Shown here: positions 18,090-25,117 of the stretch, in pieces | How positions within the stretch are numbered: the first letter of the stretch is position 1 | How the letters are laid out: every line of letters begins with the position of its first letter | From: Microbacterium maritypicum | Lineage (GTDB): Bacteria > Actinomycetota > Actinomycetes > Actinomycetales > Microbacteriaceae | Length of the DNA stretch: 64,000 bases | Assembly (NCBI RefSeq): GCF_008868125.1 | Contig: NZ_WAAQ01000001.1 | Location: 1,302,001-1,366,000, forward strand | Direction: 5' to 3' | Position numbers and translations under genes: made by a program | The notes under the pieces: generated by a model | The model's database searches: none | Seen by the model: only the letters and a program-made list of their open reading frames with translations | Told to the model about the DNA's origin: nothing

Positions 18090-18170
18090 CGCACCCGACC
18101 GTTCACCTCCCGGCCAGCCGGGCGTCATCGCCGGGTCAGCAGACGGTGACGTACCCCGACTGTAATGACG

Positions 18171-18187
18171 TTTCGTGTGGTTCGAAA
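18171..18187. promoter_or_regulatory. Candidate operator upstream of the phosphatase/ABC operon
   Basis: TTTCG-N7-CGAAA is a perfect inverted repeat 24 nt before the first operon gene. It is in an AT-richer patch of an otherwise GC-rich gap (18090-18211). RpiR-type regulators bind AT-rich dyads of this size, and one is encoded immediately upstream, so this is the most likely site. No -10/-35 pair is certain. Confidence 0.4.
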
Positions 18188-18211
18188 TACATGTAACGGC
18201 GGGACGGTCTC

Positions 18212-18883
18212 ATGCTGGCGATTGACGTGGACGGGCTCTTCAACGTCCGGGCGAGTGACACCAGGAGGCCATGGCTGGTCCGCTCCGGTGCGCCCGAAGC
18301 GCTGAGCGAAGCGGGGGAGAAGCTCCTGATCGCGCTCGGGGTGAGCGTGATCGTCGACCTGCGCGAGCCCGCGGAGAGCGAAGCCGTCGTCCACGGCATC
18401 CCTTCGGCGTCCGTCCCGGTCTACGGCACCGAGCCCCCGGCCACGGGCACCCTCGAGGAGATCTACGAGGGGTTGCTGCGAAGCCGAGGGCGCGCGCTGA
18501 CCGCGGCGGTCGGAGCCATCGCGGATGCCGAGGGTGCAGCCCTGGTCCACTGCACCGCCGGCAAGGACCGCACCGGCCTCGTCGTCGCGCTGGCGCGCTT
18601 CGCCGCGGGGGCGAGCGAGGGCGACGTGGTCGCGGACTACGTGCTCTCCGCACCACAGGTGCGTCCGGTGCGAGGGGAGCATGCCGAGCGCATCGCCGCC
18701 TCTGTCGAAGCCCGGGAACGCGCCGATGTTCTGCGCCTGCACCTGGAGAGCCCCCCGGAGGCCATCGTGCACGCGCTGGCGGTCATCCGCGAGTTCGGCG
18801 GGGCGGAGGAGTACCTCCGCGCACACGGTCTCCGCTCCGATCAGCTCGCGGCGCTGCGCCGCAAGGAAGGGGCGTCGGCATGA
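18212..18883 (+). CDS. Tyrosine/lipid phosphatase, PtpB-like (Y_phosphatase3)
   Basis: A 223-residue protein-tyrosine-phosphatase fold enzyme. The P-loop HCTAGKDRTG has nucleophile Cys about 114 and the invariant Arg, with Lys-Asp inside the loop. The C-x-x-GKDR form is typical of M. tuberculosis PtpB and atypical lipid phosphatases that hydrolyse phosphoinositides as well as phosphotyrosine. VIVDLREPAE near 48-57 carries the usual Asp/Arg after the first strand. No signal peptide, so it is cytosolic. It is the first gene of a run whose ATG-stop overlaps tie it to a phosphoesterase and an ABC importer, so a metabolic phosphomonoester substrate seems likelier than protein phosphotyrosine. Confidence 0.85.
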   Translation: MLAIDVDGLFNVRASDTRRPWLVRSGAPEALSEAGEKLLIALGVSVIVDLREPAESEAVVHGIPSASVPVYGTEPPATGTLEEIYEGLLRSRGRALTAAVGAIADAEGAALVHCTAGKDRTGLVVALARFAAGASEGDVVADYVLSAPQVRPVRGEHAERIAASVEARERADVLRLHLESPPEAIVHALAVIREFGGAEEYLRAHGLRSDQLAALRRKEGASA

Positions 18884-19668
18884 GTCGCGCGACCGGTCGG
18901 TTGACGGTGCTGCACCTCAGTGATGTCCATGCCATGAGCAGCGGCCTTCTGTACGACACCGTGGACGGGTTCGCTCGCCTGCGCGCCGTCGGCGCGTACC
19001 TGCGCGACGCCGGGATCACACCGGAGGCGGTCGTGGTCACCGGCGACCTGGTGCAGCGGGGGAACGCGGATGCCTATCCGGCACTGCGCGAGGCGTTCGA
19101 CGAGCTCGCGGAGATCGCCGGTGTCCCGGTGCTCACCGCGCTCGGCAATCACGACGAGCCGGAGGCCGCGCGGGTGCTGCGCGGCCACGAGCAGACCCAC
19201 CACAGAGTGCATATCGTCGACGAGCTCCGCTTCATCATCCTGGATTCGTCTCGCGGCGAGCTCGGAGTCGACCAGCGGGCGTGGCTCCGCGACGTGCTGC
19301 GCACTCCGCACGGCCTCGGCACGGTCGTCGCTGTTCACCATGCGCCGCTGGGCTCTCCGCTGCCGACACTGGCGAAGGCGGGGCTGCGGGACGCGGACGA
19401 CTTCCTCGACGCCATGGCCGGCTCGGACGTGCGGGCGGTTCTGGCCGGGCACTTCCATCACCCGCTGTCCGCGACCCTGCGCGGCATCCCCGTCTTCGTC
19501 GGTCCCTCGCTGGCCTATCACCAGGTGATGGACGCCGGCCCGAACCGCGTCAGCGGCCACGACCTGGCGATGTTCTCCCTCGTGCATCTGCTGCCGGGCG
19601 GCGTCGCCGTCACCAACGTCGGGCTCGACTCGCCCGCACCGATCTTCTCCTCCGTCATCTCCACCTGA
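18880..19668 (+). CDS. Calcineurin-like metallophosphoesterase (GpdQ/CpdA-type phosphodiesterase)
   Basis: A 262-residue binuclear metallophosphoesterase. Metal ligands are seen in order: LHLSDVHA (Asp, His near 12-14), VVTGDLVQ, ALGNHDEPE, AVHHAPLG and AGHFHHP. This D-x-H, GD, GNHD, H, GHxH pattern and the length fit class III cyclic-nucleotide phosphodiesterases and the glycerophosphodiesterase GpdQ. ATG 18880 overlaps the phosphatase stop by 4 nt (ATGA), fixing the start. No signal peptide. With a lipid-type phosphatase before it and an importer after it, cleavage of an imported phosphodiester is a reasonable guess. Confidence 0.87.
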   Translation: MSRATGRLTVLHLSDVHAMSSGLLYDTVDGFARLRAVGAYLRDAGITPEAVVVTGDLVQRGNADAYPALREAFDELAEIAGVPVLTALGNHDEPEAARVLRGHEQTHHRVHIVDELRFIILDSSRGELGVDQRAWLRDVLRTPHGLGTVVAVHHAPLGSPLPTLAKAGLRDADDFLDAMAGSDVRAVLAGHFHHPLSATLRGIPVFVGPSLAYHQVMDAGPNRVSGHDLAMFSLVHLLPGGVAVTNVGLDSPAPIFSSVIST

Positions 19669-19684
19669 ACCCTGATTGGACACC

Positions 19685-20719
19685 ATGTCATTCCTTCGCA
19701 AGACCGCTCCCGTGGCACTGTTCGGCGTCGCCGCACTCGCCCTCGCCAGCTGCTCCTCGACGCCGGCTCCCGCCGCGACGCCCGAGGAGTCCGCCGCAGC
19801 CCTGGAGCCGGCGACCATCACGCTGTACACCTCCGAGCCGCAGGAGAAGGCCGATGAACTCGTCGCCGCCTTCAACGAGGTCCACCCCGAGATCACCGTC
19901 GAGGTGTTCCGCGCCGGCACCGGCGACCTGACCACTCGAGTCGCGACCGAGCAGGAGTCCGGTGGCATCCAGGCCGACGTCTTCCTCGCCGCCGACGCCG
20001 GCACCTTCGAGGGGTACGCCGCCGACGACCTGCTGCTGAAGTACACGCCGGCGGACGTGGACGCCCTGAATCCCGACGTCGTCGACCCCGAGGGCTTCTA
20101 CACCGGCACCAGGATCATCCCGACCGTCATCGCGTACAACACCGGCATCATCACCGAGGCACCCGAGTCGTGGAAGGACCTCACCGACGCCGAGTACGCC
20201 GACAAGATCGTGATGCCGAACCCCGACGTGTCCGGAGCAGCGGCGTACAACGCCGCCGTGTGGCTGGACGACGACCAGCTGGGTGAGAAGTGGATGACGG
20301 CCCTGGCCGAGAACCGCCCGGTGATCGCCGACAGCAACGGTCCCGTGTCTCAGGCCGTCGCCACGGGCGCGCAGCCCGTCGGCATCGTGGTGGACTACCT
20401 GGTGCGCGAGCTCGCCGCACAGGGGTCGCCCATCGCCGTGTCGTACCCGAGCGAGGGCGTGCCGTACGTGTCCCAGCCGGTCGGCATCTTCGCCGACACC
20501 GACGAAGAGGCAGCATCCAAGGCGTTCGTCGACTTCCTGGTGAGCGCCGCCGGCCAGGAGCTCGCCGTCGAGCAGTCGTACCTGCCGGTGCGCTCCGACG
20601 TCGGCACGCCCGAGGGCGCCCCGTCGATGGATGACATCGAGATCCTCTCCCCGGACCTCGAGACCATCCGCAGCACGCAGGACGCTGCGGTCGAGACCTT
20701 CCGCTCGCTGTTCCTCTAA
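19685..20719 (+). CDS. ABC transporter substrate-binding lipoprotein (Fbp/AfuA-like)
   Basis: A 344-residue type-1/6 solute-binding protein. The signal peptide ends in the lipobox LASC (Cys about 21), followed by a Ser/Thr/Pro/Ala linker, so it is a membrane-anchored lipoprotein. TITLYTSEPQEKADELVAAF is the classic opening of the Fe(III)-type binding-protein family. The tandem tyrosines that bind iron in FbpA are absent, since no YY occurs anywhere. AfuA (hexose phosphates) and PhnS-like (2-aminoethylphosphonate) proteins belong to the same family, and the phosphatase neighbours favour such an organophosphate ligand. The start at 19685 lies 16 nt after the phosphoesterase stop; the ribosome site is weak. 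Confidence 0.87.
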   Translation: MSFLRKTAPVALFGVAALALASCSSTPAPAATPEESAAALEPATITLYTSEPQEKADELVAAFNEVHPEITVEVFRAGTGDLTTRVATEQESGGIQADVFLAADAGTFEGYAADDLLLKYTPADVDALNPDVVDPEGFYTGTRIIPTVIAYNTGIITEAPESWKDLTDAEYADKIVMPNPDVSGAAAYNAAVWLDDDQLGEKWMTALAENRPVIADSNGPVSQAVATGAQPVGIVVDYLVRELAAQGSPIAVSYPSEGVPYVSQPVGIFADTDEEAASKAFVDFLVSAAGQELAVEQSYLPVRSDVGTPEGAPSMDDIEILSPDLETIRSTQDAAVETFRSLFL

Positions 20720-22390
20720 ATGACCGAGATCTCCACTCTCGCCGCGGGTCCGGCATCGCGCCGGGCCCGCGGTGACGGGCGCCGGAGGCTCGACGGCGTC
20801 AGCATCCTCACCCTCGTCCTGTGGCTCGCGTGCGGCGCGTTCATCCTGCTCCCCATCGGCGCGATCCTCGTGCTGGCGAGCCGCGGGCAGCAGGCGGAGG
20901 TGCTCCTCCAGGGCGACGTCCTCGAAGCCGGAGCGAACAGCCTGCTCTCCGCCGGTGTGTCTGCGGTGCTGGCCGTCATCGTCGGCACTGTCTTCGCCGT
21001 GCTCCTGGACCGCACCGACCTGCCGGGGCGGTCTGCGCTTCGCCTGCTCGCTCTGAGCCCACTGCTCATGCCCCCGTTCGTCGGCGCCATCGCATGGCTC
21101 GGAGTCGCGGGCCCCACGAGTCCGCTGAACCTGTGGTGGCGAGACATCTTCGGCGGACCGCTCTGGTCGATCTACGGGGCGGACGGCGTCATCGCGCTGC
21201 TCACGATCCACAGCTATCCCATCGCCATGCTCATCGTCTCCGCGGCGTTGCGCCGTATCCCCACCGACCTGGAGCAGGCCGCGCGGGTCGGAGGCGCAGG
21301 TCCCGTGCGAGCGCTCACCTCGGTGACGATCCCTCTGCTGCGGCCGGCGCTGCTGTCATCGTTCGTATTGATCGCCGTCGGGAACCTCGCCGACTTCGGC
21401 ATCCCGTCGATCATCGGCCTCCCTGAACGCTTCACCACCCTCGCAACCCTCGTCTACCGCTACCTGCAGTCGGGCACCGTCGAGGACCCGCTGGCCGTGG
21501 TCGCGACGATCGGCGTCGTCCTGTTGATCCTGGCGGTCCTCGCCCTCGTCGCCGACGCCATGGTCGGTCGGCGCGGGTGGGAGCTGGATTCGTCGAGCGC
21601 CGTCGTCGAACGCGTCTCCCTGGGCCGCGCCCGTGGGGGACTGGGGGTGGCGATGTGGCTCGTGGTGCTCCTCATCACGGTCCTCCCGCTCTTCGCCCTG
21701 CTCACGCAGACGCTGCTGCGTGCTCCCGGCGTGCCGCTCACCTGGGACAACCTCACCCTCGACCACCTCGTCCGCGCGCTCACCACGCGCAGCGCGCTGG
21801 AGGGGGCGGCGAACTCCGTGATGCTCGCGATCATGGCGGCCGTGATCTGCGGCGTCGTGGGTCTGGCCATCGGGCTGCTCGTGGCGCGGGTGCCGAGCCG
21901 AGCCAACCGAGCGCTGGGGGCCGTCGCCGTGGTGCCGCAGGCCGTCCCCGGCATCGTCATCGCGGTCGCATGGCTGGTGCTCGCGCCTGCGTTGGGGCTG
22001 TTCAACACGCCGTGGCTTATCCTCGCGGCCTACGTCACGTCGTTCACAGCGCTCGTCGTGCAGGCCGTCGCCGCTCCGCTCTCCTCGACACCGACCAGTG
22101 CGGAAGAGGCGGCGCGGATCGGCGGCGCGACACGGGTGCGCGCCCTGATCGACATCTCCTGTCGGATGGCGGCACCGGCCGCGCTCTCCGGCGCGGTGAT
22201 CGTCGCGGTCACCGCCGTGCGCGAGCTCACGCTGTCGGTACTCCTGCTGTCGCCAGGGGCGCAGACCCTCGGCGTCGCGATCTTCAGCTTTCAGCAGGCG
22301 GGTGCCTTCAGCACCGCCGCCGCATGGTCGCTCATCGTGGCCGTGCTCGGACTCGCTGTCATCGGGTTCGCGATCCCGAAGACGAAGTAA
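20720..22390 (+). CDS. ABC transporter permease, fused double domain (FbpB/AfuB-like)
   Basis: A 556-residue permease made of two homologous halves, each with about six helices (residues about 30-285 and 305-555). Each half holds the EAA-type loop contacting the ATPase: LEQAARVGGAGPVRALTSVT near 194 and AEEAARIGGATRVRALIDIS near 465. The fused form is typical of FbpB/AfuB importers. The start codon follows the lipoprotein stop with no gap (TAA-ATG), indicating coupled translation. It provides the membrane channel for the importer. Confidence 0.9.
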   Translation: MTEISTLAAGPASRRARGDGRRRLDGVSILTLVLWLACGAFILLPIGAILVLASRGQQAEVLLQGDVLEAGANSLLSAGVSAVLAVIVGTVFAVLLDRTDLPGRSALRLLALSPLLMPPFVGAIAWLGVAGPTSPLNLWWRDIFGGPLWSIYGADGVIALLTIHSYPIAMLIVSAALRRIPTDLEQAARVGGAGPVRALTSVTIPLLRPALLSSFVLIAVGNLADFGIPSIIGLPERFTTLATLVYRYLQSGTVEDPLAVVATIGVVLLILAVLALVADAMVGRRGWELDSSSAVVERVSLGRARGGLGVAMWLVVLLITVLPLFALLTQTLLRAPGVPLTWDNLTLDHLVRALTTRSALEGAANSVMLAIMAAVICGVVGLAIGLLVARVPSRANRALGAVAVVPQAVPGIVIAVAWLVLAPALGLFNTPWLILAAYVTSFTALVVQAVAAPLSSTPTSAEEAARIGGATRVRALIDISCRMAAPAALSGAVIVAVTAVRELTLSVLLLSPGAQTLGVAIFSFQQAGAFSTAAAWSLIVAVLGLAVIGFAIPKTK

Positions 22391-22404
22391 CAGAAAGGGT
22401 GCCC

Positions 22405-23472
22405 ATGGCCTCCGTCACACTCGAACACGTCTCTCTGCGATACCGCTCCGGTGCCGTCGGCCTCGCCGACGTCGACCTGCAGGTCGCGGACGGGGAGTTC
22501 CTCGCTCTCGTCGGCCCTTCGGGATCCGGGAAGACGACGCTGCTGCGCAGTATCGCCGGGTTCTTGACTCCCACAGCGGGCCGTATCCTGCTCGATGACC
22601 GCGTCATCGCCGGTCCCGGTGTCGCCGTGCCGCCGGAGCAGCGCCAGCTGGGGATGGTGTTCCAGCAGCATGCGGTCTGGCCGCACTGGGACGTGGGTCG
22701 CAACGTCGAATATCCGTTGCGACGCGCCAAGGTGCCCCTCGCCGAGCGCCGCACCCGTGTCGGCGAAGCGCTCGACCTCGTGGGACTCGCCGGTTACGAG
22801 CGCCGGGACCCGGCGACCCTCTCCGGCGGGCAGCGGCAGCGTGTCGCCCTGGCCCGGGCGCTGGTCGCCCGCCCCCGGGTGCTCCTGCTGGACGAAGCGC
22901 TCTCCGCCCTCGATGAGCCGCTGCGTGACCGGCTTCGCCTCGAGCTGCACACCCTCACCCGGGAGATGGGCCTGACCGTCGTGCACGTGACCCACGACCG
23001 CTCAGAGGCTCTCGCGCTCGCCGACAGGGTCGCGGTGCTGGATGGGGGCCGTCTCCAGCAGGTCGACACCCCGTCGAACCTGCTCGCCCGCCCCGACAGT
23101 CCGTTCGTCGCGAAGTTCCTCTCCGACGCGACGCTGGTCAACGGGCGCGTCACCGACGGCCTGTTCTCCGCCGGCGACCACCCGCTGACCGTGCCCTGCC
23201 CTGGAGTGGCGAATGCGGTGCGGGCTACCGCTGCCGTGCTTCCGGCCGCCGTCACCCTCACTCCCGGCGGTGATGCCACCGTCCGCTCCTCGCTTTTCAC
23301 ACCGGACGGCAGCGACGTCGTCGTGGACTGGCGCGGCACGCATCTGCGCGTGCGCACCCACGGCAGCCGGCACCGGGTCGGCGACGCCGTCTCCGTCCAC
23401 ATCACGGATGCGGTGGTCTACCTGCAGGCTGTGGAAGACGCGCCCGAGCGCGAGGCGGTGATGTCGGCATGA
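22405..23472 (+). CDS. ABC transporter ATP-binding protein (FbpC/AfuC-like)
   Basis: A 355-residue ATPase. The Walker A GPSGSGKTT (near 37), Q-loop MVFQQHAVWPHW, signature LSGGQRQRVALARAL, Walker B VLLLDEALSALDE and switch HVTHDR are all present. The C-terminal part (about 240-355) is a regulatory TOBE-like domain. ATG 22405 is supported by GAAAGG 6 nt upstream; an in-frame GTG at 22399 is too close to it. The stop overlaps the next gene by 4 nt. It powers the importer encoded by the two preceding genes. Confidence 0.92.
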   Translation: MASVTLEHVSLRYRSGAVGLADVDLQVADGEFLALVGPSGSGKTTLLRSIAGFLTPTAGRILLDDRVIAGPGVAVPPEQRQLGMVFQQHAVWPHWDVGRNVEYPLRRAKVPLAERRTRVGEALDLVGLAGYERRDPATLSGGQRQRVALARALVARPRVLLLDEALSALDEPLRDRLRLELHTLTREMGLTVVHVTHDRSEALALADRVAVLDGGRLQQVDTPSNLLARPDSPFVAKFLSDATLVNGRVTDGLFSAGDHPLTVPCPGVANAVRATAAVLPAAVTLTPGGDATVRSSLFTPDGSDVVVDWRGTHLRVRTHGSRHRVGDAVSVHITDAVVYLQAVEDAPEREAVMSA

Positions 23473-24008
23473 CCCTCGCACTGGTCAGGCACGGACGCAC
23501 CGCATGGAACCGCGAGCGCAGAATGCAGGGGCAGTCCGACATCGCTCTCGATCCGGTCGGCGAAGCCCAAGCCGAAGCGGCCGGTCGTCTGCTGGCGACG
23601 GCGGTCTGGACACGGATCGTCTCGTCTCCTCTGCGACGTGCCTCGCAGTCGGCCGAGATCATCCGTAGGCACATGCCCCATGCGGAGTACCGCGTGCATG
23701 ACGGCCTCGTCGAACGTCACTACGGTGAGGCCGACGGTCTGCAGGTCACCGAAGCGTGGGAGCGATGGCCCGACCAGAACTATCCCGGCGCAGAATCCGT
23801 CGCTGCCACCGCCGACCGCGCCGCCAGCGCGCTGAGAGAGCTTCTCCGCGACGACGTGGACACCGTCGTCGTGGCTCACGGGACCCTGTTGCGGCTCGGC
23901 ATCGAAGCCGTGACGGGGCACCCGTGCTCACGGCTTTCGAACGGAGACGTCGTGTTGCTCGAGGGGAGTGAAGCCGTCGGGTACACCGCACGGTGGTTGA
24001 CGGAGTAG
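23469..24008 (+). CDS. Histidine phosphatase superfamily protein (GpmB/CobC type)
   Basis: A 179-residue phosphatase. The catalytic RHGRT motif lies at residues 7-11, the second Arg in VSSPLRRASQSAE, the acid in VERHYGEADGL and the second His in VVVAHGTLLRLG. The size fits small GpmB/CobC/PhoE-type phosphomonoesterases rather than phosphoglycerate mutase. It is the last gene of the operon (ATGA overlap with the ATPase) and is followed by a hairpin terminator. Three mechanistically different phosphoesterases in one operon with an importer is unusual and suggests stepwise breakdown of a phosphorylated nutrient. Confidence 0.87.
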   Translation: MTLALVRHGRTAWNRERRMQGQSDIALDPVGEAQAEAAGRLLATAVWTRIVSSPLRRASQSAEIIRRHMPHAEYRVHDGLVERHYGEADGLQVTEAWERWPDQNYPGAESVAATADRAASALRELLRDDVDTVVVAHGTLLRLGIEAVTGHPCSRLSNGDVVLLEGSEAVGYTARWLTE

Positions 24009-24038
24009 CCCCCCGCGCGCCACGGAGCACGAACGACA

Positions 24039-24068
24039 GAAGCCGCCTGGAATCAGGCGGCTTCTCTC
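24039..24068 (+). terminator. Intrinsic terminator of the phosphatase/ABC operon
   Basis: An 11-bp perfect stem (GAAGCCGCCTG, 24039-24049) with loop GAAT pairs with CAGGCGGCTTC (24054-24064) and is followed by TCTC. It lies 31 nt after the histidine phosphatase stop. The tail is poor in T, as is common in GC-rich actinobacteria. Confidence 0.8.
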
Positions 24069-24120
24069 GTGATGAAGAACTTCATGTACGGGCTCACGGA
24101 CGTGACCCGTACAACCTTTG

Positions 24121-24193
24121 TGCCCCCGACAGGAGTCGAACCTGCGACCTACGGTACCGGAAACCGGCGCTCTATCCACTGAGCTACGGAGGC
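24121..24193 (-). tRNA. tRNA-Arg (anticodon CCG)
   Basis: A 73-nt cloverleaf on the minus strand. The acceptor stem GCCTCCG pairs with CGGGGGC (one G-T pair), the D stem is GCTC/GAGC, the anticodon loop TTCCGGT carries CCG, and the T arm is GCAGG-TTCGACT-CCTGT. The anticodon stem has one C-T mismatch at its top. CCA is not encoded. It reads CGG codons. argS, which charges it, starts about 0.9 kb away on the opposite strand. Confidence 0.93.
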
Positions 24194-24209
24194 GTACCGA
24201 TCGACAATA

Positions 24210-25025
24210 TCACTCGTCGGGGGTGGACTCCGACCCACCGGCCTCGGTGACCGGGGCGGTGCGCAGTTCATCGAGGGCGGCGGCGAGTCTCTCCGCCAGG
24301 TAGCGGTGCCCGTTCGTGGAGGGATGCTTGCGCCCCACCTCCACGTCGATCACGTCGAGATAGTTCTGTGCGGTGATCCACTCCTGGGCGATCGGGGAGA
24401 TGTACCACCAGCCACGTGCGGCGGCGAGCGCGGAGAGATCGGTGTCGATGCGTGCGGTGGCCGCTCCGACGGGGAGCTCGTGCGGAGCGGGGCCGAGCAC
24501 CACGATCGTCGCCTGCGGGTACGTGGCGGCCAACGTGTCCCACGCGGCGTTCACGGCGTCACGGTAGCCGGCGGCGCCCTGTGCACGGTCGTTGATCGAT
24601 CCCTGGATGATGACCAGGTCGGGAGTGGCGGACGGGTCGAGTGCGGCGATGCGCTCTCCGAAGGTGGGGCCGTCGAGTCCGGGCTTGAGATATCCGCTCC
24701 CGCGGACGCCGTCCACGATCGTCTCGCCGCCGAGAAGGTCGGCGAGGAGGTAGGCGTAGCCGAGGGTCGGGACGGTCGCGGCAGAGCCGTAGGTCCACGA
24801 GTCCCCGAAGACGAGCACCGTGGGCTTCTCCGGCAGCACGAGCGGTGCCGGTGCGATGACCGTGGACGTCTCGGATGCGCCATCGGCGGCGGCGCTGATC
24901 GGGGTCGTCGCCGGTGCGGGGATCCACGGACGCCACACCCCGAGAACCACGGCTGCGACGGCGAGCAGAAGCCCGGCGACGATGCCCGCCGCACCCACAC
25001 GGCGTCGGGCGGTGGGCGGCTTCAT
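24210..25025 (-). CDS. SGNH/GDSL-family hydrolase, membrane-anchored
   Basis: A 271-residue protein with an N-terminal membrane helix (about 12-36) and an extracytoplasmic SGNH-hydrolase domain. The catalytic Ser is in VFGDSWTYG (near 90), the oxyanion Asn in GSINDRA, and the late His in HPSTNGHRY. Such enzymes are esterases or lipases, or cell-wall and polysaccharide deacetylases. I choose ATG 25025 because the upstream GTG at 25043 has no ribosome site. The substrate is unknown. It stands alone between tRNA-Arg and argS, read away from argS. Confidence 0.82.
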   Translation of the reverse strand: MKPPTARRRVGAAGIVAGLLLAVAAVVLGVWRPWIPAPATTPISAAADGASETSTVIAPAPLVLPEKPTVLVFGDSWTYGSAATVPTLGYAYLLADLLGGETIVDGVRGSGYLKPGLDGPTFGERIAALDPSATPDLVIIQGSINDRAQGAAGYRDAVNAAWDTLAATYPQATIVVLGPAPHELPVGAATARIDTDLSALAAARGWWYISPIAQEWITAQNYLDVIDVEVGRKHPSTNGHRYLAERLAAALDELRTAPVTEAGGSESTPDE

Positions 25026-25102
25026 GGCATGAGAGTAGATCACCGGAGGCCGAACGCAAATTCGTCGTCGTCCGCGCCGTCGGCCGAGGTCTTCCGGCCC
25101 CG

Positions 25103-25108
25103 TAAACT
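25103..25108 (+). promoter_or_regulatory. Candidate -10 box of argS
   Basis: TAAACT fits TANNNT and lies 9 nt before ATG 25118. A GGGGAGG ribosome site lies between them (25109-25114), so either transcription starts near the ATG or this box is not the main promoter. Confidence 0.4.
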
Positions 25109-25117
25109 GGGGAGGCT

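Noticed and set aside
24121..24193. tRNA-Arg as an integration site for a mobile element
   Set aside because: No integrase and no second copy of the tRNA 3' end were seen nearby.
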